The notes: generated from the letters alone by a model not told the origin. A stretch of 64,000 nt of DNA from Lucinisca nassula (GCA_963580285.1 OY757014.1:20810088-20874087); one strand, 5' to 3'; shown: positions 23,053 to 34,677, counted from the stretch's first letter. Translations and numbers: made by a program.

Positions 23053-23309
23053 TAAGGAAAATAACGTAGTATACTAATGTACACTCAACTTTCTCTATGT
23101 AAAGTGAAGTTTACAAGGGTTTCATTACACGATTTTTTTGAAATATACAAGATGGAGGCAGTTTTCAGGACAGACAAAGTATGACAATCCCAAAGCTAAC
23201 GGAAAAATAAAATGTGAAACGATTTTAACAGAAACCTGAGGATTTCATTAAAAACGGATATTTGATTACCACTCTAAAACTACAATAGATTGTGCAGTAG
23301 ACTGTACAC

Positions 23310-23543
23310 AGTTACTGTTGTCGGAGGATAAGTTGAGAGTGACGTCAGCGAATGTTTTTGTTATTAAGCATTGTCCACTATTGCCAAAGAGTAACGGCGC
23401 TTCGGTAATGATAAGTATAACGGTATAGTCTGTCCTGCCAGCCAATGATGGGTATGATAATGATAACGGTACAACCTGTCAAACCTGCCTGTGGTGGTTC
23501 ATTCTTTAACGTCACTGTCAACTTATCTTCCGAGAGCGGTAGC
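23310..23543 (+). mobile_element. MITE Y with about 30-bp inverted ends
   Basis: The left end TTGTCGGAGGATAAGTTGAG...GTGACGTCA matches the reverse complement of the right end TGACGTTAAAG-like... CAACTTATCTTCCGAGAG. The inside has two diverged TAACGGTA/TGATAA blocks. A second copy in opposite orientation lies at 40100-40334. Confidence 0.6.
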
Positions 23544-23706
23544 ACCATATACTCTAATGACGGAAAATGATTGCCAATCCTCAGACAGAGAACTAATTGT
23601 TATCAAAACTATCTGAGAGGAAATGTTTCGTGTGTGCTTATGCACACTCGGCATTAGCAAATTGCGTTATTTGAAATTTTTACATAATTTCATTCTCCAC
23701 AGGATC

Positions 23707-23964
23707 TGTAAATTAAGAAAACACACCTTTTCAAATACATTGTAAATTTTATCACCAAAATATGAAAATTTTCAGAAGAAAAAATTCGATAGTTTTCTTA
23801 TTTCTGCTAAAAACATAGATTGTGGATACTCGTTAGAACCGCCTCGACAATCTATGTTTTTGAGCAGAAATAAGAAAAATAATGTATACCCTGCAAACCC
23901 CAGTTTTGCTATATAAAAGTGGGGTTAAAGGGGGTCAAATTTATATAGGCGTGTTTTCGTGATG
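23707..23964 (-). mobile_element. Central-palindrome MITE, family A, palindrome half lost
   Basis: Runs from a diverged AAGAAAACACACC end to TATAGGCGTGTTTTCGTGATG. The centre keeps ACTCGTTAGAACCGCCTCG and then jumps straight to ACAATCTATG, so one arm of the palindrome is deleted. Confidence 0.65.
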
Positions 23965-23972
23965 GGCAACAC

Positions 23973-24190
23973 CATCACGAAAACACGCCTGTATAATTTT
24001 GATCCCATTGAATCCCACTTTTATACAGTAAGGTGTAAATTAATTTGTCTTATTTCTGCTCTAAAATATAGATTGTTGGCACTCGTAAGCACCGCCTCGA
24101 TGAGGCGATTCTAAAGAATACCCACCATCTACATTTTGAGCAAAAATATGAAAAATATCACATTTTTTCATCTTAAAATTTGGTTTCGTC
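23973..24190 (+). mobile_element. Central-palindrome MITE, family A, head-to-head with previous
   Basis: Starts CATCACGAAAACACGCCTG only eight bases after the preceding copy ends, in opposite orientation. Contains a degraded palindrome (CACTCGTAAGCACCGCCTCG) and lacks the usual right terminus. Confidence 0.6.
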
Positions 24191-24295
24191 TTCTAAAGAC
24201 GTTCTACCGCGTTTGAATTCCAAAACCCAGACTCAAAAACATTGGTCAACTAGCAATGTATTTCCTGGCCTGCTTTCCTTTTCAAATTTTGCTAT

Positions 24296-24537
24296 TGCAA
24301 TTTGACATGAGACTGGTAACCTCTATTACTATAATTCCCAACCCGATTGAATGCATATATTCATTTTCACCGTTTCCCAAAGAGGTCGATATTGTTATTC
24401 AATACATAGAGGTCGGTAAATGGGTCGATATTCACGAGATGCCGAAAATTCACGAGAAGTTTACGAAAAACGACCTGGTTGCAATACCATTCGTTAATTT
24501 ATTCTTTGCATAGAGGTCAGTCTCATGTCAAATTGCA
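24296..24537. mobile_element. 242-bp MITE with 20-bp perfect inverted ends
   Basis: TGCAATTTGACATGAGACTG and its exact complement CAGTCTCATGTCAAATTGCA bound it; ACCTCTAT/ATAGAGGT extends the match. The inside contains two TCGATATT-containing blocks. An 85-codon frame runs in from flanking DNA and stops inside, so I do not regard it as a gene. Confidence 0.65.
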
Positions 24538-24547
24538 CCATGTATAC

Positions 24548-24848
24548 AGGTTTGTTTGTTTGATTTGAAGTTTAACGTCCCCGTCAACACTGTATAGGTC
24601 ATTTTGGAGACGTTGCTTCCAATTTTGTGGGACTTTTACCCGACACTGAGATGAAATGACATCTCAAGCCCTGTTGCCCAATGGAACCAATAGGGTTTAT
24701 AAGCATGGCCGGTCCGAATCGCATCGCTTTGCCTGGGAGGGCTTAATCATCTAAGCGGTTTATCAGTACTCGTGTGCGGTTGGATTTCAGCTGTGCGTGG
24801 AAGCATCATGCAGCCCATCTATTTGTTCAAGCCCCGATGGGCGGTGGC
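24548..24848 (-). mobile_element. SINE-like F repeat, full copy
   Basis: Antisense: (TTTG)n tail at 24548, TTTAACGTCCCCGTCAAC, body, head CGATGGGCGG at about 24840. Least rearranged antisense copy in the window. Confidence 0.65.
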
Positions 24849-25082
24849 CGCCAGATAGACAAGTACTGTATTACAGCACGGTACTCAACTTTTGACGAAA
24901 AGCTTGCTTTTGCAGTTGACGTTCAATATATTATGCGTGAATGATACGATAAGGGTAGAATTTTCCCTCAATGCCTAGAATATGTATTGAAACAAGGCAT
25001 GCAAATCTTGGTTGTCTCGGTCAATTGGGAATAGGATAGGCTGGTTACTTATTGACTTGCCCTCGTATAACCGGTTAGAAGA

Positions 25083-25215
25083 AGAAGAAAAGAAGACGAA
25101 GAATGAGTAAAAGAAGGCAGAGGAGCAGCAACAAAAGTAGTAGTTGTTTTCTCGGAAGAAGAAGAAGAAGAAGAAGAAGAAGAAGAAGAAGAAGAAGAAG
25201 AAGAAGAAGAATGAG
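25083..25215. repeat. (GAA)n-rich tract
   Basis: Long GAAGAAGAA runs (core 25156-25210). Poly-Arg, poly-Ser and poly-Phe frames across it are artefacts. Confidence 0.9.
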
Positions 25216-25336
25216 TAGAAGGAGAAGAAGAAAGAGCAGCAGCAACAACAGTAGTACATGTAGCAGGAGAAGCAGTCACAAAACATGCATGCGTCTATAA
25301 CATGCGCGACTCTCATTATTAAGCACATAACACTTA

Positions 25337-25613
25337 CAGTACGATAACACACCTGTGTGTCATAGTGCATTTTATCACATCTCCAAACTGACTACTTTTC
25401 TGATAAAAATCCCTGATATTTTCTTATTTATATTGCAAACATAGGTTGTGTGTGCTCGTTAGAACCGCCTCAATGAGGCGGTTCTAGCGAGTATCCACAA
25501 CCTTTATATCGGAGAAGAAATAAGAGAAATAATGAATAGCCCCGTAAATCCCAGTTTTCTTCATATAAAGTGGGTTAAGGGGATGCTCATTTCACGGACT
25601 TGTTCATGTGATG
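25337..25613 (-). mobile_element. Central-palindrome MITE, family B
   Basis: CAGTACGATAACACACC to GGACTTGTTCATGTGATG, with palindrome centre at about 25447-25500. Reads as family B reversed. Confidence 0.7.
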
Positions 25614-26663
25614 TATTACGGCATAATTTTGGATCAGTCTTAGAGAGCAAACTCTTTCCAGTAAGTGTACTCCATGCTGGCAGCGTTACTGCTGTCCATG
25701 TATGGAGCATTTACCCGTACGTGCCTTTCATTTAATTTTTCCTTAATACGCCCCTGTCGAATAAGTAGTACATAAAGGCTTGGGGACGTACAAATAAAAC
25801 AAGAGGACCATGATGGTCCTATATCGCTTACCTGAGCTAACAAATTCAAAGTTTCAGGAAGTTCCAATCTTTACCGAAGGATTTATGTTGATGAAAAGGT
25901 CAAAAACAGGTATTTTTAGCATTCAAGGTGACTTAACTCTTTGAGAGATAGGCAGATATCACCAGTTTTCAAACTCATCCGAACTTTCATTCCAAAACTA
26001 CTTATACGCTAGTTTCAGGGAGAATCGATTAAAACTAAAGGACTTATGGTGATAACAAGGTACAAAATAGGCATTTTCAGCAAAGAAGGGGACTTAACTC
26101 TATGAGTAATGTGCCAACAATGTGAGTTTGCAAACACATTCAAGCTATTATCTCTAGCTTACTTATGTGTAAGTTTCAAGGAGGTCTGTTCAAAACTTAG
26201 GGACTCATGATGATGACAATGTCAAAAATGGGCATTTTCAGCGACATAACTCAAATAGGCCGACCTCACGAGTTTTTCAACTGATCCGAACTTTTATCCC
26301 CGACTTACTTACATGTCAGTTTCAAGAAAATTCGATCAAAACTGAAGAGAGTACGGTGATGACAAGGTCAACAACGGGCATTTTCTGCAAACAAAGTGAC
26401 CTAACGCCGACCTTACCGGTTTTCGAATGCATTCGAGCTTTTATCCCTGACTTGCTTATATTTAAGTTTCGAAGATCCGATCAAAACTGAAGGGGCTGCG
26501 CTAGTTTCATTTGAACTTTTATCCCTGACTTACTTGTTTGTAATTTTAAATAGACATGATTAAAACTGACGGAGTGACGGTGATATGACAATGTCAAAAA
26601 TAGACATTTTCTGCGATCAAAGGGACGTAACTCTATGATAAATAGGCTGGTCTCATATTTGTT

Positions 26664-28949
26664 TTTTAGCTCACCGTCACGTTGTGACTAGGTGAGCTTT
26701 TGGGATCACTTTTCGTCCGTCGTCCGTCGTGCGTGCGTCCGTCCGTGCGTGCGTCCGTCCGTAAACAATTTCTTTAAACGACATCTCCTCCTAAACCACT
26801 GATCGGATTTTGACCAAACTTCACAGGAATGATCCTTAGGTGGTCCCCTTTCAAAGTTGTTCAAATGGTTCCGGTCCGTTGCACATCTAGGTCATAGGAG
26901 CCAAAAATAGATTTTTTTTTCACCAACAACTTAAAAAACTTCTTCTCTGAAACCACAAGGCCCAGGTCTTTGATATTTAGTATGAAGCTTCATCTAGTGG
27001 ACCCCTACCAAGATTGTTCAAATAATAGTGTTGGGACCAAAAATGCCCCCGCTCCGGGGCCCTTTGGTTTTACATGGGCTTATATAGGGAAGAGCTTTAA
27101 AAGTCTTCTTCTCTGAAACCATAAGGCCCAGGTCTTTGTTTTTTGGTATGAATCTTCATCTAGGGGACCCCTACCAAGATTGTTCAAATTATAGTGCTGG
27201 GGCCAAAAATGCCTCCGCCCCGGGGCCCTTTGGTTTTACATGGGCTTATATAGGGAAAATCTTTAAAACTCTTCTTCTCTGAAACCGCAAGGCCCAGGTC
27301 TTTGATATTTGGTATGAAGCTTCATCTAGTGGACCCCTACCAAGATTGTTCAAATTATAGTGTTGGGAGCAAAAATGCCCCCGCTCCGGGTCCCTTTGGT
27401 TTTACATTGGCTTATATTGGGAAGAGCTTTAAGAATCTTCTTCTCTGCAACCGTATGGCCCAGGTCTTTGATATTTGGTATGAAGCTTCATCTAGGAGAC
27501 CCCTACCAAGATTGTTTAAATTATAGTGCTGGGGCCAAAAATGCCGTGCTGGGGTCAAATATGCCCCCGCTCCGGGGCCCTTTGGTTTTACATGGGCTTA
27601 TATAGGGAAAATATTTAAAAATTTTCTTCTCTGAAACTGTAAGGCCCATGTCTTTGATATTTGGTAAGAAGCTTCACCCCACAAGGCCCAGGTCCCCCCC
27701 CCTGGGCCTTTTGGTTTTACATATGCTTATATAGGGAAACTCTTTAAAAATCTTCTCTGAAACCGCAAGGCCCAGGTCTTTGATATTTAGTATGAAGCTT
27801 CACCTAGCGGACCCCTACCAAGATTGTTCAAATTATAGCCCTGGGGCCAAAAATGCTCCCGCTCCAGGGCCCTTTGGTTTTACATAGACTTATTTAGGGA
27901 AAATCTTGAAAAATCTTTTTCATTGAAACCACAAGGCCTAGGTCTTTGATATTTGGTATGAAGCTTAATCTTGTGGACCCCTACCAAGATTGTTCAAATT
28001 ATAGCCCTTTGGTATTACATAGACTTATATATAGGGAAAATCTTGAAAAATCTTCTTCTCTGAAACACGAAGACCTATGTCTTTGATATTTGGTATGAAG
28101 CTCCATCTAGTGGACCTCTACCAAAATTGTTCAAATTATAGCCCTGAGACCAAAAACAACCCTGTCTCGGGGGCCTTTTGGTTTTACATAGACTTATATA
28201 GGGAAAATCTTTAAAAATCTTCTTCTGTGAAACCACAAGGCCTAGGTCTTTGATATTTGGTGTGAAATTTCATCTAGTGGACCTCTATCAAGATTGTTCA
28301 AATTATAGCCCTGGGGCCAAAAATGCCCCTGCCCCGAGAACCTTTGGTTTTTCATAGACTTATATAGGGAAATCTTTAAAAATCTTCTTCTCTGAAACCA
28401 CAAGGCCCATGTCTTTGATATTTGGTGTGGAGCTTCATCTAGTGGACCTCTACCAAGATTGTTCAAATTATAGCCCCTGCCCCGAGGCCCTTTGGTTTTA
28501 CATAGTTTTATATATAGAGATAATCTTTGAAAATCTTCTTCTCTGAAACAGCAAGGCCCAGGTCTTTGATATTTGGTGTGAAGCTTCATCTAGTGGACCT
28601 CTATCAAGATTCTTTAAGTTATAGCCCTGAGGCCAAAAATGCCCCCGCACCGGGGCCATTTGGTTTTACATAGGCTAATGTAGGGAATATCTTTAAAAAA
28701 TCTTTTTCTCTGAAACCCCAAGGCCCAGGTCTTTGATATTTGGTGTGTAGCTTCATCTAGTGGACCTTTGCCAAGATTGTTCAAATTATAGGCTTTGTTG
28801 ATATTTGGTATGAGGCTTCACCTTTTTAGACCTCCCTCAACAATATGCACATTGTAGCCCTGGGGTCAATAATGGCCCTCCCCGAGGCCCACTTGTTACT
28901 CTATCATATGGGTCAGGTGAGCGATCCAGGGCCATCATGGCCCTCTTGT
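26664..28949 (-). mobile_element. Pearl-like element, type I core, complete and inverted
   Basis: Bounded by the hairpin end TTTTAGCTCACC...GGTGAGCTT (26664-26700) and the other terminus GGGCCATCATGGCCCTCTTGT (28929-28949). Next to the hairpin is a CGTCCGTCGTCCGTCG tract, then a unique AACGACATCTCCTCCTAAAC segment, then about thirteen core units of about 130-165 bp in antisense to those at 1-6760. Lengths of units and small gaps vary. This copy shows both termini of the type I element. Confidence 0.75.
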
Positions 28950-30130
28950 AATTTATCGAAGCTTTTATCCCTCACCTACGTGCATGTAAGTTTCTAGAAG
29001 ATCCGATAAAAACTGAATGGGCAACCGTGATGACAAGGTAAAAAATATGCATTTTCTGAAATCAAGAGGGACATAACTCCCTCAAATATAGGCCGACCTC
29101 GCCAGTTTTAACTCTGTCGAGGTTTTATCCCTTACTTACTCACTTACAAGTAAGTTTCAAGAAGATCCTATGGACACTGAAGGGGCTACAGTAATTTCAA
29201 GGTCAAAATAGGCATTTTTAGCAACTAAATGGACGTAATTCTACGATAGATAAGCCAACTTCGTCAGTTTTCGATCTCATCCGAGCTTTGATCCCTGACT
29301 TACATATTTTTAATTTTTAAGAAGATCCAATAAAAAAAAGGGCTACGGTGATGACAATGTCAAAAGTAAGTATTTTCAGCAAAGTACGGGACATGACTCC
29401 GTAAGTAATAATCCGACATCGCTAGTTTTCGAACTCATCCGAGCTTTTAATCCTGATTTACTTCTATGTAAGTTTCAGGAAGATCTGATCAAAGCCGAAG
29501 GGGCTTCGGTGATGACAAGGTCAAAATAAGCATTTTAAGCAATCAAGGGGCGTAGTTCTATGACAGATAGGCCAACCTCCGCAGTTTTCGAACTCATCCC
29601 AGCTTTTATCCCTGACTTACTTGTTTGTAAGAATTTCCAATCAAAACTGAAGGGAGTACGGTGATGACAATGTAAAAACTATGCATTTTCAGCAAAGTAG
29701 GGGACATAGCTATGTGAGTAATCAACCGACATTGCTAGCTTTCGAGCTCATCCGAGCTTTTAACCCTGACTTAATTGGATATAAGTTTCAGGAAGATCCG
29801 AACAAAACTGAAGGGGCTACGGTGATGACAAGGTAAACAATACGCATTTTCAGCAATCACGGGGACGTAACTCTATGATTAATGGGCCGACCTGGCCGGT
29901 TTTCGAACTCTTCCGAGTTTTTATCTCCAGCCACCTTAAATATAAGTTTGAGAAAGATCCGATCAAAACTGAAGGCGCTACAGTGATGACAAGCATGTTC
30001 ACATTGTAAGCCATAGCAACCAAAGTTTTCGTTCGATTTAAAAAAAAAAAGCTTATGTCATCAATGCCCCATCAGAGGCATGCTATAGATGAGAAATGGT
30101 TAAGATCAGCCTGCCGGTTGCAGAGATATA

Positions 30131-30410
30131 CATTACGATAACACACCCGTGAGACATAGTGTATTTTTTCACATCTCCAAAATGGCTACTTTTGTGATGA
30201 AAATCCTTCATATTTTGCTTATAAATACTGCAAACATAGGTTGTGGGTGCTCGTTAGAACCGCCTCATTGAGGCGGTTCTAACGAGTACCCACAACCTTT
30301 GTCTAGGAGCAAGAATAAGAAAAATAATGTATAACCCCGTAAACCCCAATTTTCTCTATATAAAGTGGGGTTTAGGGGGGTGTTCATTTCACAGACTTGT
30401 CCACGTGATG
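30131..30410 (-). mobile_element. Central-palindrome MITE, family B
   Basis: CATTACGATAACACACCCGTG to CTTGTCCACGTGATG, with an intact palindrome (about 30243-30293). Inserted near the right end of the type III pearl-like element. Confidence 0.75.
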
Positions 30411-30495
30411 ACTGGGCAAAGGTGTTGACGGACGGACGACGGACGACCCACTATACTATAAGCTCCCCTGGAGCCTTCAGTCCAGGTGAGCTAAA

Positions 30496-31168
30496 AATGT
30501 AACGTTTGTCCATTTATATTTCTTTGTTTCTTGCCTAACAAGGACAAATGACCATATAGCAGTTTGGTTATTAGAAAATAAATATCGCCAGACACGCGAT
30601 TCCATCGTTCCATACGGTTCAATCGGGTCACATTTAATGGAACCAGTAATGTTGACAACCGAGTTTTTAAACCGTTTTGTTCGGGAAACCTGGCAAATCA
30701 GACGCCACATCATGTATCATGTGGCGTCTGATCAGGGCCTCCGCTGCTTGTAAAAGTTTTGCTTTTTTCAAAACGAATTTCTGAAATTAACTCAACATGG
30801 CGATCCTAAATACACAATTGTCTTCTGCTCTGTAGAAGCATGTACCGGAAAATTCTAGTCAGTACAAAATGGGTTAAAATATAATTCCATTTCCTAATGT
30901 TTGTGAAGAATGACACTTGGTCGCGTGCCAATTAAAAAAATCCAGAAGGGGTTAATGTATATTTTGCTAGCAGCCAACTGGATGCGTCTGACTGGTAGTC
31001 AGTAGACCGCTGGTTTCGATACCTGCCGGGTCGTCAACATTCTCTCCGAACTCTTTTCTACGGGACACCTGTCAGCTTTTGGGGAAAGGAGATGCACTGC
31101 ACTGGTTAATGTGTATAAGCCTGCCCAGGAAAAGTATGGTTATGTTAACATGACAGAGTGTTAACCCA
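30496..31168. other. No gene; one hairpin and a SINE remnant
   Basis: A perfect-looking inverted repeat CAGACGCCACATCATG/CATGTGGCGTCTG lies at 30700-30731. At about 30975-31130 a diverged tRNA-like SINE is possible (GACTGGTAGTCAGTAGACCG, GGTTTCGATACC). Nothing else is recognised. Confidence 0.4.
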
Positions 31169-31451
31169 CATTACGTGAACAAGTTCATGAAATTAACACC
31201 CCGTTAAGCTCCACTTTATACAGAGAAAACTGGGTCGTACGGGTGTATACATTATTTTTCTTATTTCTGCTCCAAGACATAGGTTGTGGGTACTCGTCAG
31301 AACCGCCTCAATGAGGCGGTTCTAACGAGCACCCATAACCTATGTTTGCAGTATACATTAAGTAAGAAATATATCACGGATTTTCATCTGTAAAGTAGTA
31401 ATTTGCGAGATGTAGCAATGCACTATGTCTCAAGGGTGTGTTATTTGTAAT
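31169..31451 (+). mobile_element. Central-palindrome MITE, family B
   Basis: CATTACGTGAACAAGTTCATG to GGGTGTGTTATTTGTAAT; palindrome about 31287-31333. Confidence 0.7.
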
Positions 31452-31617
31452 AAAAACAAACAAGAGAACAAATAAACAAAATTTGCTAGCGATCCGAGAC
31501 CAGTGTGCTACAATGGAATATTTCAAATCAATAGAACTAGCATTTTTCAGACGGCAATATCTTTTTTTTTAATTCTCTCCAAAACAAAGAATCATGGAGG
31601 CGTTTCCAGCGTGTATA

Positions 31618-31899
31618 ATCACTAAAACGCACCTATATAATTTTGACCCCCTTGAATCCCACTTTTATATAGTAAAACTGGGGTTTACATGGGTAAACCT
31701 TATTTTTCTTATTTCTGCATTAAAATATAGATTGTGGGTACTCGTTAGAACTCGCTTCGATAAGGCGGTTCTAACGAGTACCCACAATCTATATTTTGGG
31801 CAGGAATAAGAAAAATATATCACAATTTTTCATCTTAAAATGTTCGCTTTTCGGCGGTAAAGTTTACAATGTATTTGTATAGGCGTCATTTCGTAATGC
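31618..31899 (+). mobile_element. Central-palindrome MITE, family A
   Basis: ATCACTAAAACGCACC to TATAGGCGTCATTTCGTAATG; palindrome about 31735-31787 with a few mismatches. Confidence 0.7.
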
Positions 31900-32035
31900 A
31901 CAATCATGTGTGTTTTTGAGCATCGATGAAGAAAATAATATATACGCCACTTGTCCCACACAAGGGATGTACGAAAACATTTTGCAAATGGCACGATTTC
32001 TCTGAGACATTAATTGAAAAGTGATAATTGTTTGC

Positions 32036-32268
32036 CTAGTCACCCTCGAAATATTCCCCTTTAGCAAGAACACATCGCTTCAATCTGTTAATCCAGATTT
32101 TGAAACAGTTTTCATGCTCATCGTTGGGTACACCCATGAGAAACAGGTGTACCGCAGGCTCCAATGCATTTCTGGACCTATATCTCCTACCAAATAGATT
32201 TTTTTTTCATTTTCGGAAATATGAAAAGTCGCCCTGGGCCAGGTCTGGGTCGTAAATGTAGGGAGGGT
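32036..32268 (-). pseudogene. mariner-like transposase, C-terminal fragment
   Basis: On the minus strand a frame with PDLAQGDF (compare the mariner signature YSPDLAP.DF around the last catalytic Asp) shifts frame near 32210 into KNLFGRRYRSRNALEP, and then, after a further break, ends CVLAKGEYFEGD before a stop at 32036. About 75 codons of the C-terminus remain. The N-terminal helix-turn-helix part and first catalytic Asp are absent. Assigned from motif order only. Confidence 0.6.
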
Positions 32269-32636
32269 TGGAAAATACATTGACTTTTTCATGACGTCAA
32301 ATTTCTGTAAACCCATTTACGTTTGAACTGGAAGACATAGGGTCTAAAAACGGAATGGATACACTTTTAGGGGCGGCAACTCCAGCTAAAGTATTTTGTC
32401 TCCCATGTCAATAGGGGATAACTCTTAAAGGAAAGATTTCCCTCCCGAGGAGCAAATTCTTCATTTAAGCGTAGACTCTTTTGTGTAGGGGCATAGTTTA
32501 TAGAAAACCGAACAGGAAGTCCTGAAAGTTGCCTTCCTTGAAAATGGCGGGAAAATCTTCCAGGTGTAGACATTCCCCTTACACGAGGAGGGAAAGTACA
32601 CTGATAAGTAACGATAGTGATTATTATTTGTTTACG

Positions 32637-32762
32637 GTTGCTTGTTTGAATGGGGGTTTTACGTCCCCGTCAACACTATTTATGTAGACTTTGCTTTCAA
32701 GTTTGTGGGACTTTCACCCGACATTGACACGAATTGACATCCCCAGCCCTGTCGCCCAATGT
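32637..32762 (-). mobile_element. SINE-like F repeat, truncated
   Basis: Tail-side half only, ending at CAGCCCTGTCGCCCAATG. Confidence 0.5.
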
Positions 32763-32934
32763 TTGCGGTTGCATATTCCACACTTGTGAAGGTGATAGCA
32801 ATGTTTAGCTTTATCTTCGTTTTGGGTTTAAATAAATTGTCCCGTAGACAACACACTATTTAAATTCAAGAATGTTACGAGAATATAGCCTAATGGATAA
32901 GGCAGAAAAATCAAATTAAAAGAAAACACGATCT

Positions 32935-33172
32935 ATTGTGCGCACAAGATATAAGATATAAAGTTGTGCGAACAAGATAATATTATGTGCGCACAAGATA
33001 ATATTTTATGCGCACAATATAATATCTTGTGCGCACAAGATAATATATTATGCGCACAACTTAATATCTTGTCCGCACAAGATAATCTGCACAAGATAAT
33101 ATGTTGTTCGAACAAGATAATATTTTGTGCGCACAAGATAATATTTTGTTCAAAGTTATCTTGTGCGCAAAA
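32935..33172. repeat. Palindromic minisatellite (TTATCTTGTGCGCACAAGATAA)
   Basis: About ten units of roughly 22-23 bp. Each contains CTTGTGCGCACAAG, a perfect palindrome, linked by ATAATAT. Some units change GCGC to CGAA. Frames on both strands (Cys-Ala-Gln-Asp-Asn runs) reflect the unit. A short tRNA-like TAGCCTAATGGATAAGGC precedes it at about 32887. Confidence 0.85.
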
Positions 33173-33404
33173 CTTGTAAAAATAAATCATGTCCCTTTCA
33201 GGGTTCCGTAAAAAAGTTTTGTTAAAAGTTGCGCCGTTGTTTTTACCCTTTCGCACCTTAGTTTCAAAAGTGGACCATGGTCCATCGCACACGTGCACTG
33301 ATGCCAATCAGTTTCAAAGTAGGAAACCGTGGAGATCCTAATTCTGGGCTTAAAAATCCGTATTAAGGCAAACTTAGCGGATAGATATTGCTTTTGGTCT
33401 TGCA

Positions 33405-33502
33405 TTTATTCAGAGCGGATCGTTAATTCTAGGAGGGGGGGGGGGGGGAACCGAAGTATCCGTAGAAAAAAACACATAACCTTCCGTTACAGAACTTTGC
33501 GT
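33405..33502 (-). mobile_element. tRNA-derived SINE (GGCCTCCGTGG family), partial
   Basis: Holds only the tail-side body (GCGGATCGTTAATTC, a G run, CCTTCCGTTACAGAAC, TTTGCGTC) and then breaks into (AAT)n(AAC)n at 33503-33572. Confidence 0.55.
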
Positions 33503-33503
33503 C

Positions 33504-33565
<62 letters not shown>

Positions 33566-33572
33566 CAACAAC
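33503..33572. repeat. (AAT)n(AAC)n microsatellite
   Basis: About twenty AAT units then AAC units, abutting the end of the next element. Confidence 0.9.
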
Positions 33573-34677
33573 AACCAGTGCTTCAGCTGAAGTGCACGAC
33601 CCGTCAGATGCTTTTAGCTTTAGGAGTGTTACCATATATGGGTATGGCGGCCATTTTGGTCATGTGACCTGGACCTTAAACGGTTCCCCCAATAAATGCA
33701 CCTTATCGTAAGGAGCAAAAATATATCTGATACATTAGTACTGTATTCTGAATCGTTTGCAGGATAAAATGCATTCTCACTTTTCCAATACAAAAGCATA
33801 TGTGTCAAAGTTTGACCTAGGCACAAAGAAGGTCAAGGTCAAACCAGGGTCATCATTTGAGCAATTTATGATGGACCTACGTCCTAGATGCTATTTATCA
33901 AGTGTTGTGGAAATCTGCCCAGTGGTTCTTGAGAAGACTATTTTTGAAGGGGTTTTTACCATATATGGCTTGGCGGCCATTTTGGTCATGTGACCTGGAC
34001 CCCATGAGCAAATTTTTGTTTCCCCCATCCCATAGAGATTCCATATGAAATTTGACTTCAATCGGCCCAACGGTTTCCGAGGAGAAGCAGTTCGAAAATT
34101 TTCACATTTTTCGCCTCGGCGAGGCTATACTAAATGGAATGTAATATTTCGCAAGTTCATTGGTTAGATCTCATTGATATCCATCAGTATGCCAAAAATT
34201 GTTTAAATATTCCAAGCGGTTAAGTCACTATCATCAATTTTCACAAACGGGTTACGGACGGACAGACAGACATACCATATATGGCTTGGCGGCTTTTTTG
34301 GACATGTGACCTGGACCCCATGAGCAAATTTTAGTTTCCCCAATCCCATAGAGGCTCCATATGAAATTTGACTTCAATCGGCCAAACGGTTTTCGAGGAG
34401 AAGCAGTTCGAAAATTTTCACATTTTTTTCGCCTCGGCGAGGCTATACTAAATGGAATGTAATATTTCGCAAGTTCACTGGTTAGAACTCATTAATATCT
34501 ATCAGTATGCCAAAAATTGTTTAAATATTCCAAGCGGTTAAGTCACTATCACCAATTTTCACAAACGGGTTACGGACGGACTGACAGACTGACTAATGAC
34601 AGAATGACACGGTGATTTTAGGGCACTCTTAGAAAATCAACCGACTTCAGTCGGTCGCTTTTTCTGCGGGTCGTGCA
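33573..34677 (-). mobile_element. Tandem-core element, GCACGACCC type, short copy
   Basis: A complete inverted relative of 8174-10231: AACCAGTGCTTCAGCTGAAG at one end and CCGACTTCAGTCGG...GCGGGTCGTGCA at the other. It has only two core units (about 33960-34270 and 34270-34580) and is 1.1 kb against 2.06 kb. The right-segment block (33610-33960) is conserved in both. Confidence 0.75.

Larger units (their letters stand above)
25799..30495 (+). mobile_element. Pearl-like element, type III core, with nested insertions
   Basis: Left end ACAAGAGGACCATGATGG (a palindromic CCATGATGG block), then TATCGCTTACCTGAG. Core units of about 115-150 bp (GAGCTTTTATCCCTGACTTA, GTAAGTTTCAAGAAGATCCG, CAAAACTGAAGGGGCTACGG, TGATGACAAGGTCAAAAAT, GCCGACCTCGCCAGTTTTCG) occupy about 25840-26650 and 28950-29995. 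The right end (30425-30495) has GACGGACGGACGACGGACG and the hairpin CTCCCCTGGA...TCCAGGTGAG, then CTAAAA. Interrupted by an inverted pearl type I element (26664-28949) and a palindromic MITE (30131-30410). No coding capacity. Confidence 0.7.

Noticed and set aside
24256..24513. 85-codon frame MYFLACFPFQ...
   Set aside because: It runs from flanking DNA across the inverted end of a MITE and stops within it.
24975..25370. Poly-Phe, poly-Ser and poly-Arg frames
   Set aside because: They come from a (GAA)n tract on both strands.
32935..33172. CRISPR-like array of short repeats
   Set aside because: Repeats are contiguous palindromic units without unique spacers, in a eukaryotic setting.
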